Positions 11,701 to 26,700 of a DNA stretch of 64,000 nt are shown here, piece after piece. The DNA is from Pegoplata infirma (taxonomy: Eukaryota; Arthropoda; Insecta; Diptera; Anthomyiidae), in the NCBI GenBank assembly GCA_963921195.1, contig CAWUER010000514.1, positions 2,914,001 to 2,978,000 on the forward strand, read 5' to 3'. The notes under the pieces were generated by a model. That model saw only the letters and a list, made by a program, of their open reading frames with translations. It was not told where the DNA came from and ran no database searches. The stretch's first letter is position 1. Each line of letters starts with the position of its first letter. The position numbers and the translations under genes were made by a program.

Positions 11701-14700
11701 GCATTAGAAAACGATAGAATGGTAACCTTGATATAGCCATTTCAAGTTATTACAAGTAACCCGAAAATATTTTTGATATGAATGCATAAATATCTGTTAA
11801 TACTAGTCTGATAGTCTAAAATTTTTTCTGTCATGATAAAGCTAATATACTTATGCATTCTAGTTTTTATAGAGTCAAAATCGCATCATTATTTACCGAG
11901 TTATAGCAATTTAAAAATGAGGGTCTCCAAAAAACCTTAAATAATGGGTTTCTCATAAAAATGAAAAAAAAAACTTTGCATAAATGCATATATCTCCGTA
12001 AGTACCAGCCCGATTGTCTCACATTTGGTTCCAGAGGAAAGATAAAGTCTCAATCTTTTATTTTTTTGTTATTTTGACAAAATCGGAGCAATAGTTGCAG
12101 AGATACAGCCGTTGAAAGTAAAAGGTCTCCAGACTACGAAAAATTACAAGTTTATCATTTTTGAAAAAATAAATTTTTTTAAAAATTTAAAATCGAGCAA
12201 TCTCTTTTATTCTATTTAAACTTTATTGAAAAAGATTTAAATTCGTGCAAAGGCATTTGAAATCGAAATAATGGTAACCTTGATATAGCCATTTCAAGTT
12301 ATTACAAGTAAGCCGAAAATATTTTTGACATGAATGCATAAATATCTGTTAATACTAGTCCGATAGTCTTAATTTTTTTCTGTCATGATAAAGCTAATAT
12401 ACTTATGCCTTCTAGTTTTTATAGAGTCAAAATCGGATCATTATTTACCGAGTTATAGCAATTTAAAAATTAGGGTCTCCAAAAAACCTTAAATAATGGG
12501 TTTCTCATAAAAATGAAAAAAAAACTTTGCATAAATGCATATATCTCTGTAAGTACCAGCCCGATTGTCTCACATTTGGTTCCAGAGGAAAGATAAAGTC
12601 TCAATCTTTTATTTTTTTGTTATTTTGACAAAATCGGAGCAATAGTTGCAGAGATACAGCCGTTGAAAGTAAAAGGTCTCCAGACTACGAAAAATTACAA
12701 GTTTATCATTTTTGAAAAAATAAATTTTTTTAAAAATTTAAAATCGAGCAATCTCTTTTATTCTATTTAAACTTTATTGAAAAAGATTAAAATTCGTGCA
12801 AAGGCATTTGAAATCGATATAATGGTAACCTTGATATAGCCATTTCAAGTTATTACAAGTAACCCGAAAATATTTTTGATATGAATGCATAAATATCTGT
12901 TAATACTAGTCCGATAGTCTTAATTTTTTTCTGTCATGATAAAGCTAATATACTTATGCCTTCTAGTTTTTATAAAGTCAAAATCGGATCATTATTTACC
13001 GAGTTATAGCAATTTAAAAATTAGGGTCTCCAAAAAACCTTAAATAATGGGTTTCTCATAAAAATGAAAAAAAAACTTTGCATAAATGCATATATCTCTG
13101 TAAGTACCAGCCCGATTGTCTCACATTTGGTTCCAGAGGAAAGATAAAGTCTCAATCTTTTATTTTTTTGTTATTTTGACAAAATCGGAGCAATAGTTGC
13201 AAAGATACAGCCGTTGAAAGTAAAAGGTCTCCAGACTACGAAAAATTACAAGTTTATCATTTTTGAAAAAAAAATTTTTTTTAAAAATTTAAAATCGAGC
13301 AATCTCTTTTATTCTATTTAAACTTTATTGAAAAAGATTTAAATTCGTGCAAAGGCATTTGAAATCGATATAATGGTAACCTTGATATAGCCATTTCAAG
13401 TTATTACAAGTAACCCGAAAATATTTTTGATATGAATGCATAAATATCTGTTAATACTAGTCCGATAGTCTTAATTTTTTTCTGTCATGATAAAGCTAAT
13501 ATACTTATGCCTTCTTGTTTTTATAGAGTCAAAATCGCATCATTATTTACCGAATTATAGCAATTTAAAAATGAGGGTCTCCAAAAAACCTTAAATAATG
13601 GGTTTCTCATAAAAATGAAAAAAAAACTTTGCATAAATGCATATATCTCTGTAAGTACCAGCCCGATTGTCTCACATTTGGTTCCAGAGGAAAGATAAAG
13701 TCTCAATCTTTTATTTTTTTGTTATTTTGACAAAATCGGAGCAATAGTTGCAGAGATACAGCCGTTGAAAGTAAAAGGTCTCCAGACTACGAAAAATTAC
13801 AAGTTTATCATTTTTGAAAAAATAAATTTTTTTAAAAATTTAAAATCGAGCAATCTCTTTTATTCTATTTAAACTTTATTGAAAAAGATTTAAATTCGTG
13901 CAAAGGCATTTGAAATCGAAATAATGGTAACCTTGATATAGCCATTTCAAGTTATTACAAGTAACCCGAAAATATTTTTGACATGAATGCATAAATATCT
14001 GTTAATACTAGTCCGATAGTCTTAATTTTTTTCTGTCATGATAAAGCTAATATACTTATGCCTTCTAGTTTTTATAGAGTCAAAATCGGATCATTATTTA
14101 CCGAGTTATAGCAATTTAAAAATTAGGGTCTCCAAAAAACCTTAAATAATGGGTTTCTCATAAAAATGAAAAAAAAACTTTGCATAAATGCATATATCTC
14201 TGTAAGTACCAGCCCGCTTGTCTCACATTTGGTTCCAGAGGAAAGATAAAGTCTCAATCTTTTATTTTTTTGTTATTTTGACAAAATCGGAGCAATAGTT
14301 GCAGAGATACAGCCGTTGAAAGTAAAAGGTCTCCAGACTACGAAAAATTACAAGTTTATCATTTTTGAAAAAATAAATTTTTTTAAAAATTTAAAATCGA
14401 GCAATCTCTTTTATTCTATTTAAACTTTATTGAAAAAGATTTAAATTCGTGCGAAGGCATTTGAAATCGAAATAATGGCAACCTTGATATAGCCATTTCA
14501 AGTTATTACAAGTAACCCGAAAATATTTTTGATATGAATGCATAAATATCTGTTAATACTAGTCTGATAGTCTTAAATTTTTTCTGTCATGATAAAGCTA
14601 ATATACTTATGCATTCTAGTTTTTATAGAGTCAAAATCGCATCATTATTTACCGAGTTATAGCAATTTAAAAATTAGGGTCTCCAAAAAACCTTAAATAA

Positions 14701-17700
14701 TGGGTTTCTCATAAAAATGAAAAAAAAAAACTTTGCATAAATGCATATATCTCTGTAAGTACCAGCCCGATTGTCTCACATTTGGTTCCAGAGGAAAGAT
14801 AAAGTCTCAATCTTTTATTTTTTTGTTATTTTGACAAAATCGGAGCAATAGTTGCAGAGATACAGCCGTTGAAAGTAAAAGGTCTCCAGACTACGAAAAA
14901 TTACAAGTTTATCATTTTTGAAAAAATAAATTTTTTTAAAAATTTAAAATCGAGCAATCTCTTTTATTCTATTTAAACTTTATTGAAAAAGATTTAAATT
15001 CGTGCAAAGGCATTTGAAATCGATATAATGGTAACCTTGATATAGCCATTTCAAGTTATTACAAGTAACCCGAAAATATTTTTGATATGAATGCATAAAT
15101 ATCTGTTAATACTAGTCCGATAGTCTTAATTTTTTTCTGTCATGATAAAGCTAATATACTTATGCCTTCTAGTTTTTATAGAGTCAAAATCGGATCATTA
15201 TTTACCGAGTTATAGCAATTTAAAAATGAGGGTCTCCAAAAAACCTTAAATAATGGGTTTCTCATAAAAATGAAAAAAAAAACTTTGCATAAATGCATAT
15301 ATCTCTGTAAGTACCAGCCCGATTGTCTCACATTTGGTTTCAGAGGAAAGATAAAGTCTCAATCTTTTATTTTTTTGTTATTTTGACAAAATCGGAGCAA
15401 TAGTTGCAGAGATACAGCCGTTGAAAGTAAAAGGTCTCCAGACTACGAAAAATTACAAGTTTATCATTTTTGAAAAAATAAATTTTTTTAAAAATTTAAA
15501 ATCGAGCAATCTCTTTTATTCTATTTAAACTTTATTGAAAAAGATTTAAATTTGTGCAAAGGCATTAGAAAACGATAGAATGGTAACCTTGATATAGCCA
15601 TTTCAAGTTATTACAAGTAACCCGAAAATATTTTTGATATGAATGCATAAATATCTGTTAATACTAGTCTGATAGTCTAAAATTTTTTCTGTCATGATAA
15701 AGCTAATATACTTATGCATTCTAGTTTTTACAGAGTCAAAATCGCATCATTATTTACCGAGTTATAGCAATTTAAAAATGAGGGTCTCCAAAAAACCTTA
15801 AATAATGGGTTTCTCATAAAAATGAAAAAAAAAAAACTTTGCATAAATGCATATATCTCTGTAAGTACCAGCCCGATTGTCTCACATTTGGTTCCAGAGG
15901 AAAGATAAAGTCTCAATCTTTTATTTTTTTGTTATTTTGACAAAATCGGAGCAATAGTTGCAGAGATACAGCCGTTGAAAGTAAAAGGTCTCCAGACTAC
16001 GAAAAATTACAAGTTTATCATTTTTGAAAAAATAAATTTTTTTAAAAATTTAAAATCGAGCAATCTCTTTTATTCTATTTAAACTTTATTGAAAAAGATT
16101 TAAATTCGTGCAAAGGCATTTGAAATCGAAATAATGGTAACCTTGATATAGCCATTTCAAGTTATTACAAGTAACCCGAAAATATTTTTGACATGAATGC
16201 ATAAATAAGCTGTTAATACTAGTCCGATAGTCTTAATTTTTTTCTGTCATGATAAAGCTAATATACTTATGCCTTCTAGTTTTTATAGAGTCAAAATCGG
16301 ATCATTATTTACCGAGTTATAGCAATTTAAAAATTAGGGTCTCCAAAAAACCTTAAATAATGGGTTTCTCATAAAAATGAAAAAAAAAACTTTGCATAAA
16401 TGCATATATCTCTGTAAGTACCAGCCCGATTGTCTCACATTTGGTTCCAGAGGAAAGATAAAGTCTCAATCTTTTATTTTTTTGTTATTTTGACAAAATC
16501 GGAGCAATAGTTGCAGAGATACAGCCGTTGAAAGTAAAAGGTCTCCAGACTACGAAAAATTACAAGTTTATCATTTTTGAAAAAATAAATTTTTTTAAAA
16601 ATTTAAAATCGAGCAATCTCTTTTATTCTATTTAAACTTTATTGGAAAAGATTTAAATTCGTGCAAAGGCATTTGAAATCGAAATAATGGTAACCTTGAT
16701 ATAGCCATTTCAAGTTATTACAAGTAACCCGAAAATATTTTTGACATGAATGCATAAATATCTGTTAATACTAGTCCGATAGTCTTAATTTTTTTCTGTC
16801 ATGATAAAGCTAATATACTTATGCCTTCTAGTTTTTATAGAGTCAAAATCGGATCATTATTTACCGAGTTATAGCAATTTAAAAATTAGGGTCTCCAAAA
16901 AACCTTAAATAATGGGTTTCTCATAAAAATGAAAAAAAAAACTTTGCATAAATGCATATATCTCTGTAAGTACCAGCCCGATTGTCTCACATTTGGTTCC
17001 AGAGGAAAGATAAAGTCTCAATCTTTTATTTTTTTGTTATTTTGACAAAATCGGAGCAATAGTTGCAGAGATACAGCCGTTGAAAGTAAAAGGTCTCCAG
17101 ACTACGAAAAATTACAAGTTTATCATTTTTGAAAAAATAAATTTTTTTAAAAATTTAAAATCGAGCAATCTCTTTTATTCTATTTAAACTTTATTGAAAA
17201 AGATTTAAATTCGTGCGAAGGCATTTGAAATCGAAATAATGGTAACCTTGATATAGCCATTTCAAGTTATTACAAGTAACCCGAAAATATTTTTGATATG
17301 AATGCATAAATATCTGTTAATACTAGTCTGATAGTCTTAAGTTTTTTCTGTCATGATAAAGCTAATATACTTATGCATTCTAGTTTTTATAGAGTCAAAA
17401 TCGCATCATTATTTACCGAGTTATAGCAATTTAAAAATTAGGGTCTCCAAAAAACCTTAAATAATGGGTTTCTCATAAAAATGAAAAAAAAAACTTTGCA
17501 TAAATGCATATATCTCTGTAAGTACCAGCCCGATTGTCTCACATTTGGTTCCAGAGGAAAGATAAAGTCTCAATCTTTTATTTTTTTGTTATTTTGACAA
17601 AATCGGAGCAATAGTTGCAGAGATACAGCCGTTGAAAGTAAAAGGTCTCCAGATTACGAAAAATTACAAGTTTATCATTTTTGAAAAAATAAATTTTTTT

Positions 17701-20700
17701 AAAAATTTAAAATCGAGCAATCTCTTTTATTCTATTTAAACTTTATTGAAAAAGATTTAAATTCGTGCAAAGGCATTTGAAATCGATATAATGGTAACCT
17801 TGATATAGCCATTTCAAGTTATTACAAGTAACCCGAAAATATTTTTGATATGAATGCATAAATATCTGTTAATACTAGTCCGATAGTCTTAATTTTTTTC
17901 TGTCATGATAAAGCTAATATACTTATGCCTTCTAGTTTTTATAGAGTCAAAATCGGATCATTATTTACCGAGTTATAGCAATTTAAAAATTAGGGTCTCC
18001 AAAAAACCTTAAATAATGGGTTTCTCATAAAAATGAAAAAAAAACTTTGCATAAATGCATATATCTCTGTAAGTACCAGCCCGATTGCCTCACATTTGGT
18101 TCCAGAGGAAAGATAAAGTCTCAATCTTTTATTTTTTTGTTATTTTGACAAAATCGGAGCAATAGTTGCAGAGATACAGCCGTTGAAAGTAAAAGGTCTC
18201 CAGACTACGAAAAATTACAAGTTTATCATTTTTGAAAAAATAAATTTTTTTAAAAATTTAAAATCGAGCAATCTCTTTTATTCTATTTAAACTTTATTCA
18301 AAAAGATTTAAATTCGTGCAAAGGCATTTGAAATCGAAATAATGGTAACCTTGATATAGCCATTTCAAGTTATTACAAGTAACCCGAAAATATTTTTGAA
18401 ATTAATGCATAAATATCTGTTAATACTAGTCCGATAGTCTTAATTTTTTTCTGTCATGATAAAGCTAATATACTTATGCCTTCTAGTTTTTATAGAGTCA
18501 AAATCGGATCATTATTTACCGAGTTATAGCAATTTAAAAATAAGGGTCTCCAAAAAACCTTAAATAATGGGTTTCTTATAAAAATGAGAAAAAAAACTTT
18601 GCATAAATGCATATATCTCTGTAAGTACCAGCCCGATTGTCTCACATTTGGTTCCAGAGGAAAGATAAAGTCTCAATCTTTTATTTTTTTGTTATTTTGA
18701 CAAAATCGGAGCAATAGTTGCAGAGATACAGCCGTTGAAAGTAAAAGGTCTCCAGACTACGAAAAATTACAAGTTTATCATTTTTGAAAAAATAAATTTT
18801 TTTAAAAATTTAAAATCGAGCAATCTCTTTTATTCTATTTAAACTTTATTGAAAAAGATTTAAATTCGTGCGAAGGCATTTGAAATCGAAATAATGGTAA
18901 CCTTGATATAGCCATTTCAAGTTATTACAAGTAACCCGAAAATATTTTTGATATGAATGCATAAATATCTGTTAATACTAGTCTGATAGTCTTAAATTTT
19001 TTCTGTCATGATAAAGCTAATATACTTATGCATTCTAGTTTTTATAGAGTCAAAATCGCATCATTATTTACCGAGTTATAGCAATTTAAAAATTAGGGTC
19101 TCCAAAAAACCTTAAATAATGGGTTTCTCATAAAAATAAAAAAAAAACTTTGCATAAATGCATATATCTCTGTAAGTACCAGTCCGATTGTCTCACATTT
19201 GGTTCCAGAGGAAAGATAAAGTCTCAATCTTTTATTTTTTGTTATTTTGACAAAATCGGAGCAATAGTTGCAGAGATACAGCCGTTGAAAGTAAAAGGTC
19301 TCCAGACTACGAAAAATTACAAGTTTATCATTTTTGAAAAAATAAATTTTTTTAAAAATTTAAAATCGAGCAATCTCTTTTATTCTATTTAAACTTTATT
19401 GAAAAAGATTTAAATTTGTGCAAAGGCATTAGAAAACGATAGAATGGTAACCTTGATATAGCCATTTCAAGTTATTACAAGTAACCCGAAAATATTTTTG
19501 ATATGAATGCATAAATATCTGTTAATACTAGTCTGATAGTCTAAAATTTTTTCTGTCATGATAAAGCTAATATACTTATGCATTCTAGTTTTTATAGAGT
19601 CAAAATCGCATCATTATTTACCGAGTTATAGCAATTTAAAAATGAGGGTCTCCAAAAAACCTTAAATAATGGGTTTCTCATAAAAATGAAAAAAAAAAAC
19701 TTTGCATAAATGCATATGTCTCTCTAAGTACCAGCCCGATTGTCTCACATTTGGTTCCAGAGGAAAGATAAAGTCTCAATCTTTTATTTTTTTGTTATTT
19801 TGACAAAATCGGAGCAATAGTTGCAGAGATACAGCCGTTGAAAGTAAAAGGTCTCCAGACTACGAAAAATTACATGTTTATCATTTTTGAAAAAATTAAT
19901 TTTTTTAAAAATTTAAAATCGAGCAATCTCTTTTATTCTATTTAAACTTTATTGAAAAAGATTTAAATTCGTGCAAAGGCATTTGAAATCGAAATAATGG
20001 TAACCTTGATATAGCCATTTCAAGTTATTACAAGTTACCCGAAAATATTTTTGACATGAATGCATAAATATCTGTTAATACTAGTCCGATAGTCTTAATT
20101 TTTTTCTGTCATGATAAAGCTAATATACTTATGCCTTCTAGTTTTTATAGAGTCAAAATCGGATCATTATTTACCGAGTTATAGCAATTTAAAAATTAGG
20201 GTCTCCAAAAAACCTTAAATAATGGGTTTCTCATAAAAATGAAAAAAAAACTTTGCATAAATGCATATATCTCTGTAAGTACCAGCCCGATTGTCTCACA
20301 TTTGGTTCCAGAGGAAAGATAAAGTCTCAATCTTTTATTTTTTTGTTATTTTGACAAAATCGGAGCAATAGTTGCAGAGATACAGCCGTTGAAAGTAAAA
20401 GGTCTCCAGACTACGAAAAATTGCAAGTTTATCATTTTTGAAAAAATAAATTTTTTTAAAAATTTAAAATCGAGCAATCTCTTTTATTCTATTTAAACTT
20501 TATTGAAAAAGATTTAAATTCGTGCGAAGGCATTTGAAATCGAAATAATGGTAACCTTGATATAGCCATTTCAAGTTATTACAAGTAACCCGAAAATATT
20601 TTTGATATGAATGCATAAATATCTGTTAATACTAGTCTGATAGTCTTAAGTTTTTTCTGTCATGATAAAGCTAATATACTTATGCATTCTAGTTTTTATA

Positions 20701-23700
20701 GAGTCAAAATCGCATCATTATTTACCGAGGTATAGCAATTTAAAAATTAGGGTCTCCAAAAAACCTTAAATAATGGGTTTCTCATAAAAATGAAAAAAAA
20801 AACTTTGCATAAATGCATATATCTCTGTAAGTACCAGCCCGAATGTCTCACATTTGGTTCCAGAGGAAAGATAAAGTCTCAATCTTTTATTTTTTTGTTA
20901 TTTTGACAAAATCGGAGCAATAGTTGCAGAGATACAGCCGTTGAAAGTAAAAGGTCTCCAGACTACGAAAAATTACAAGTTTATCATTTTTGAAAAAATA
21001 AAGTTTTTTTAAAAATTTAAAATCGAGCAATCTCTTTTATTCTATTTATACTTTATTGAAAAAGATTTAAATTCGTGCAAAGGCATTTGAAATCGATATA
21101 ATGGTAACCTTGATATAGCCATTTCAAGTTATTACAAGTAACCCGAAAATATTTTTGATATGAATGCATAAATATCTGTTAATACTAGTCCGATAGTCTT
21201 AATTTTTTTTCTGTCATGATAAAGCTAATATACTTATGCCTTCTAGTTTTTATAGAGTCAAAATCGGATCATTATTTACCGAGTTATAGCAATTTAAAAA
21301 TGAGGGTCTCCAAAAAACCTTAAATAATGGGTTTCTCATAAAAATGAAAAAAAAACTTTGCATAAATGCATATATCTCTGAAAGTACCAGCCCGATTGTC
21401 TCACATTTGGTTTCAGAGGAAAGATAAAGTCTCAATCTTTTATTTTTTTGTTATTTTGACAAAATCGGAGCAATAGTTGCAGAGATACAGCCGTTGAAAG
21501 TAAAAGGTCTCCAGACTACGAAAAATTACAAGTTTATCATTTTTGAAAAAATAAATTTTTTTAAAAATTTAAAATCGAGCAATCTCTTTTATTCTATTTA
21601 AACTTTATTGAAAAAGATTTAAATTTGTGCAAAGGCATTAGAAAACGATAGAATGGTAACCTTGATATAGCCATTTCAAGTTATTACAAGTAACCCGAAA
21701 ATATTTTTGATATGAATGCATAAATATCTGTTAATACTAGTCTGATAGTCTAAAATTTTTTCTGTCATGATAAAGCTAATATACTTATGCATTCTAGTTT
21801 TTATAGAGTCAAAATCGCATCATTATTTACCGAGTTATAGCAATTTAAAAATGAGGGTCTCCAAAAAACCTTAAATAATGGGTTTCTCATAAAAATGAAA
21901 AAAAAAAACTTTGCATAAATGCATATATCTCTGTAAGTACCAGCCCGATTGTCTCACATTTGGTTCCAGAGGAAAGATAAAGTCTCAATCTTTTATTTTT
22001 TTGTTATTTTGACAAAATCGGAGCAATAGTTGCAGAGATACAGCCGTTGAAAGTAAAAGGTCTCCAGACTACGAAAAATTACAAGTTTATCATTTTTGAA
22101 AAAATAAATTTTTTTAAAAATTTAAAATCGAGCAATCTCTTTTATTCTATTTAAACTTTATTGAAAAAGATTTAAATTCGTGCAAAGGCATTTGAAATCG
22201 AAATAATGGTAACCTTGATATAGCCATTTCAAGTTATTACAAGTAACCCGAAAATATTTTTGACATGAATGCATAAATATCTGTTAATACTAGTCCGATA
22301 GTCTTAATTTTTTTCTGTCATGATAAAGCTAATATACTTATGCCTTCTAGTTTTTATAGAGTCAAAATCGGATCATTATTTACCGAGTTATAGAAATTTA
22401 AAAATTAGGGTCTCCAAAAAACCTTAAATAATGGGTTTCTCATAAAAATGAAAAAAAAACTTTGCATAAATGCATATATCTCTGTAAGTACCAGCCCGAT
22501 TGTCTCACATTTGGTTCCAGAGGAAAGATAAAGTCTCAGTCTTTTATTTTTTTGTTATTTTGACAAAAACGGAGCAATAGTTGCAGAGATACAGCCGTTG
22601 AAAGTAAAAGGGTTCCAGACTACGAAAAATTACAAGTTTATCATTTTTGAAAAAATAAATTTTTTTAAAAATTTAAAATCGAGCAATCTCTTTTATTCTA
22701 TTTAAACTTTATTGAAAAAGATTTAAATTCGTGCAAAGGCATTTGAAATCGATATAATGGTAACCTTGATATAGCCATTTCAAGTTATTACAAGTAACCC
22801 GAAAATATTTTTGATATGAATGCATAAATATCTGTTAATACTAGTCCGATAGTCTTAATTTTTTTCTGTCATGATAAAGCTAATATACTTATGCCTTCTA
22901 GTTTTTATAGAGTCAAAATCGGATCATTATTTACCGAGTTATAGCAATTTAAAAATGAGGGTCTCCAAAAAACCTTAAATAATGGGTTTCTCATAAAAAT
23001 GAAAAAAAAACTTTGCATAAATGCATATATCTCTGTAAGTACCAGCCCGATTGTCTCACATTTGGTTTCAGAGGAAAGATAAAGTCTCAATCTTTTATTT
23101 TTTTGTTATTTTGACAAAATCGGAGCAATAGTTGCAGAGATACAGCCGTTGAAAGTAAAAGGTCTCCAGACTACGAAAAATTACAAGTTTATCATTTTTG
23201 AAAAAATAAATTTTTTTAAAAATTTAAAATCGAGCAATCTCTTTTATTCTATTTAAACTTTATTGAAAAAGATTTAAATTCGTGCGAAGGCATTTGAAAT
23301 CGAAATAATGGTAACCTTGATATAGCCATTTCAAGTTATTACAAGTAACCCGAAAATATTTTTGATATGAATGCATAAATATCTGTTAATACTAGTCTGA
23401 TAGTCTTAAATTTTTTCTGTCATGATAAAGCTAATATACTTATGCATTCTAGTTTTTATAGAGTCAAAATCGCATCATTATTTACCGAGTTATAGCAATT
23501 TAAAAATTAGGGTCTCCAAAAAACCTTAAATAATGGGTTTCTCATAAAAATGAAAAAAAAACTTTGCATAAATGCATATATCTCTGTAAGTACCAGCCCG
23601 ATTGTCTCACATTTGGTTCCAGAGGAAAGATAAAGTCTCAATCTTTTATTTTTTTGTTATTTTGACAAAATCGGAGCAATAGTTGCAGAGATACAGCCGT

Positions 23701-26700
23701 TGAAAGTAAAAGGTCTCCAGACTACGAAAAATTTCAAGTTTATCATTTTTGAAAAAATAATTTTTTTTAAAAATTTAAAATCGAGCAATCTCTTTTATTC
23801 TATTTAAACTTTATTGAAAAAGATTTAAATTTGTGCAAAGGCATTAGAAAACGATAGAATGGTAACCTTGGTATAGCCATTTCAAGTTATTACAAGTAAC
23901 CCGAAAATATTTTTGATATGAATGCATAAATATCTGTTAATACTAGTCTGATAGTCTAAAATTTTTTCTGTCATGATAAAGCTAATATACTTATGCATTC
24001 TAGTTTTTATAGAGTCAAAATAACATCATTATTTACCGAGTTATAGCAATTTAAAAATGAGGGTCTCCAAAAAACCTTAAATAATGGGTTTCTCATAAAA
24101 ATGAAAAAAAAAAACTTTGCATAAATGCATATATCTCTGTAAGTACCAGCCCGATTGTCTCACATTTGGTTCCAGAGGAAAGATAAAGTCTCAATCTTTT
24201 ATTTTTTTGTTATTTTGACAAAATCGGAGCAATAGTTGCAGAGATACAGCCGTTGAAAGTAAAAGGTCTCCAGACTACGAAAAATTACAAGTTTATCATT
24301 TTTGAAAAAATAAATTTTTTTAAAAATTTAAAATCGAGCAATCTCTTTTATTCTATTTAAACTTTATTGAAAAAGATTTAAATTCGTGCAAAGGCATTTG
24401 AAATCGAAATAATGGTAACCTTGATATAGCCATTTCAAGTTATTACAAGTAACCCGAAAATATTTTTGATATGAATGCATAAATATCTGTTAATACTAGT
24501 CCGATAGTCTTAATTTTTTTCTGTCATGATAAAGCTAATATACTTATGCCTTCTAGTTTTTATAGAGTCAAAATCGGATCATTATTTACCGAGTTATAGC
24601 AATTTAAAAATGAGGGTCTCCAAAAAACCTTAAATAATGGGTTTCTCATAAAAATGAAAAAAAAACTTTGCATAAATGCATATATCTCTGTAAGTACCAG
24701 CCCGATTGTCTCACATTTGGTTTTAGAGGAAAGATAAAGCTTAATCTTTTATTTTTTTGTTATTTTGACAAAATCGGAGCAATAGTTGCAGAGATACAGC
24801 CGTTGAAAGTAAAAGGTCTCCAGACTACGAAAAATTACAAGTTTATCATTTTTGAAAAAATAAATTTTTTTAAAAATTTAAAATCGAGCAATCTCTTTTA
24901 TTCTATTTAAACTTTATTGAAAAAGATTTAAATTTGTGCAAAGGCATTAGAAAACGATAGAATGGTAACCTTGATATAGCCATTTCAAGTTATTACAAGT
25001 AACCCGAAAATATTTTTGATATGAATGCATAAATATCTGTTAATACTAGTCTGATAGTCTAAAATTTTTTCTGTCATGATAAAGCTAATATACTTATGCA
25101 TTCTAGTTTTTATAGAGTCAAAATCGCATCATTATTTACCGAGTTATAGCAATTTAAAAATGAGGGTCTCCAAAAAACCTTAAATAATGGGTTTCTCATA
25201 AAAATGAAAAAAAAAACTTTGCATAAATGCATATATCTCTGTAAGTACCAGCCCGATTGTCTCACATTTGGTTCCAGAGGAAAGATAAAGTCTCAATCTT
25301 TTATTTTTTTGTTATTTTGACAAAATCGGAGCAATAGTTGCAGAGATACAGCCGTTGAAAGTAAAAGGTCTCCAGACTACGAAAAATTACAAGTTTATCA
25401 TTTTTGAAAAAATAATTTTTTTTAAAAATTTAAAATCGAGCAATCTCTTTTATTCTATTTAAACTTTATTGAAAAAGATTTAAATTCGTGCAAAGGCATT
25501 TGAAATCGATATAATGGTAACCTTGATATAGCCATTTCAAGTTATTACAAGTAACCCGAAAATATTTTTGATATGAATGCATAAATATCTGTTAATACTA
25601 GTCCGATAGTCTTAATTTTTTTCTGTCATGATAAAGCTAATATACTTATGCCTTCTAGTTTTTATAGAGTCAAAATCGGATCATTATTTACCGAGTTATA
25701 GCAATTTAAAAATTAGGGTCTCCAAAAAACCTTAAATAATGGGTTTCTCATAAAAATGAAAAAAAAAACTTTGCATAAATGCATATATCTCTGTAAGTAC
25801 CAGCCCGATTGTCTCACATTTGGTTCCAGAGGAAAGATAAAGTCTCAGTCTTTTATTTTTTTGTTATTTTGACAAAAACGGAGCAATAGTTGCAGAGATA
25901 CAGCCGTTGAAAGTAAAAGGGTTCCAGACTACGAAAAATTACAAGTTTATCATTTTTGAAAAAATAAATTTTTTTAAAAATTTAAAATCGAGCAATCTCT
26001 TTTATTCTATTTAAACTTTATTGAAAAAGATTTAAATTCGTGCAAAGGCATTTGAAATCGATATAATGGTAACCTTGATATAGCCATTTCAAGTTATTAC
26101 AAGTAACCCGAAAATATTTTTGATATGAATGCATAAATATCTGTTAATACTAGTCCGATAGTCTTAATTTTTTTCTGTCATGATAAAGCTAATATACTTA
26201 TGCATTCTACTTTTTATAGAGTCAAAATCGCATCATTATTTACCGAGTTATAGCAATTTAAAAATTAGGGTCTCCAAAGAACCTTAAATAATGGGTTTCT
26301 CATAAAAATGAAAAAAAAACTTTGCATAAATGCATATATCTCTGTAAGTACCAGTCCGATTGTCTCACATTTGGTTTCAGAGGAAAGATAAAGTCTCAAT
26401 CTTTTATTTTTTTGTTATTTTGACAAAATCGGAGCAATAGTTGCAGAGATACAGCCGTTGAAAGTAAAAGGTCTCCAGACTACGAAAAATTACAAGTTTA
26501 TCATTTTTGAAAAAATAAATTTTTTTAAAAATTTAAAATCGAGCAATCTCTTTTATTCTATTTAAACTTTATTGAAAAAGATTTAAATTTGTGCAAAGGC
26601 ATTAGAAAACGATAGAATGGTAACCTTGATATAGCCATTTCAAGTTATTACAAGTAACCCGAAAATATTTTTGATATGAATGCATAAATATCTGTTAATA

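Noticed and set aside
14477..14480. The variant AATGGCAACC shared with about 51.8 kb, together with a 10-A run in both monomers
   Set aside because: It could mark a long-range exchange. One base change plus a run length is too little, since A runs vary freely here.
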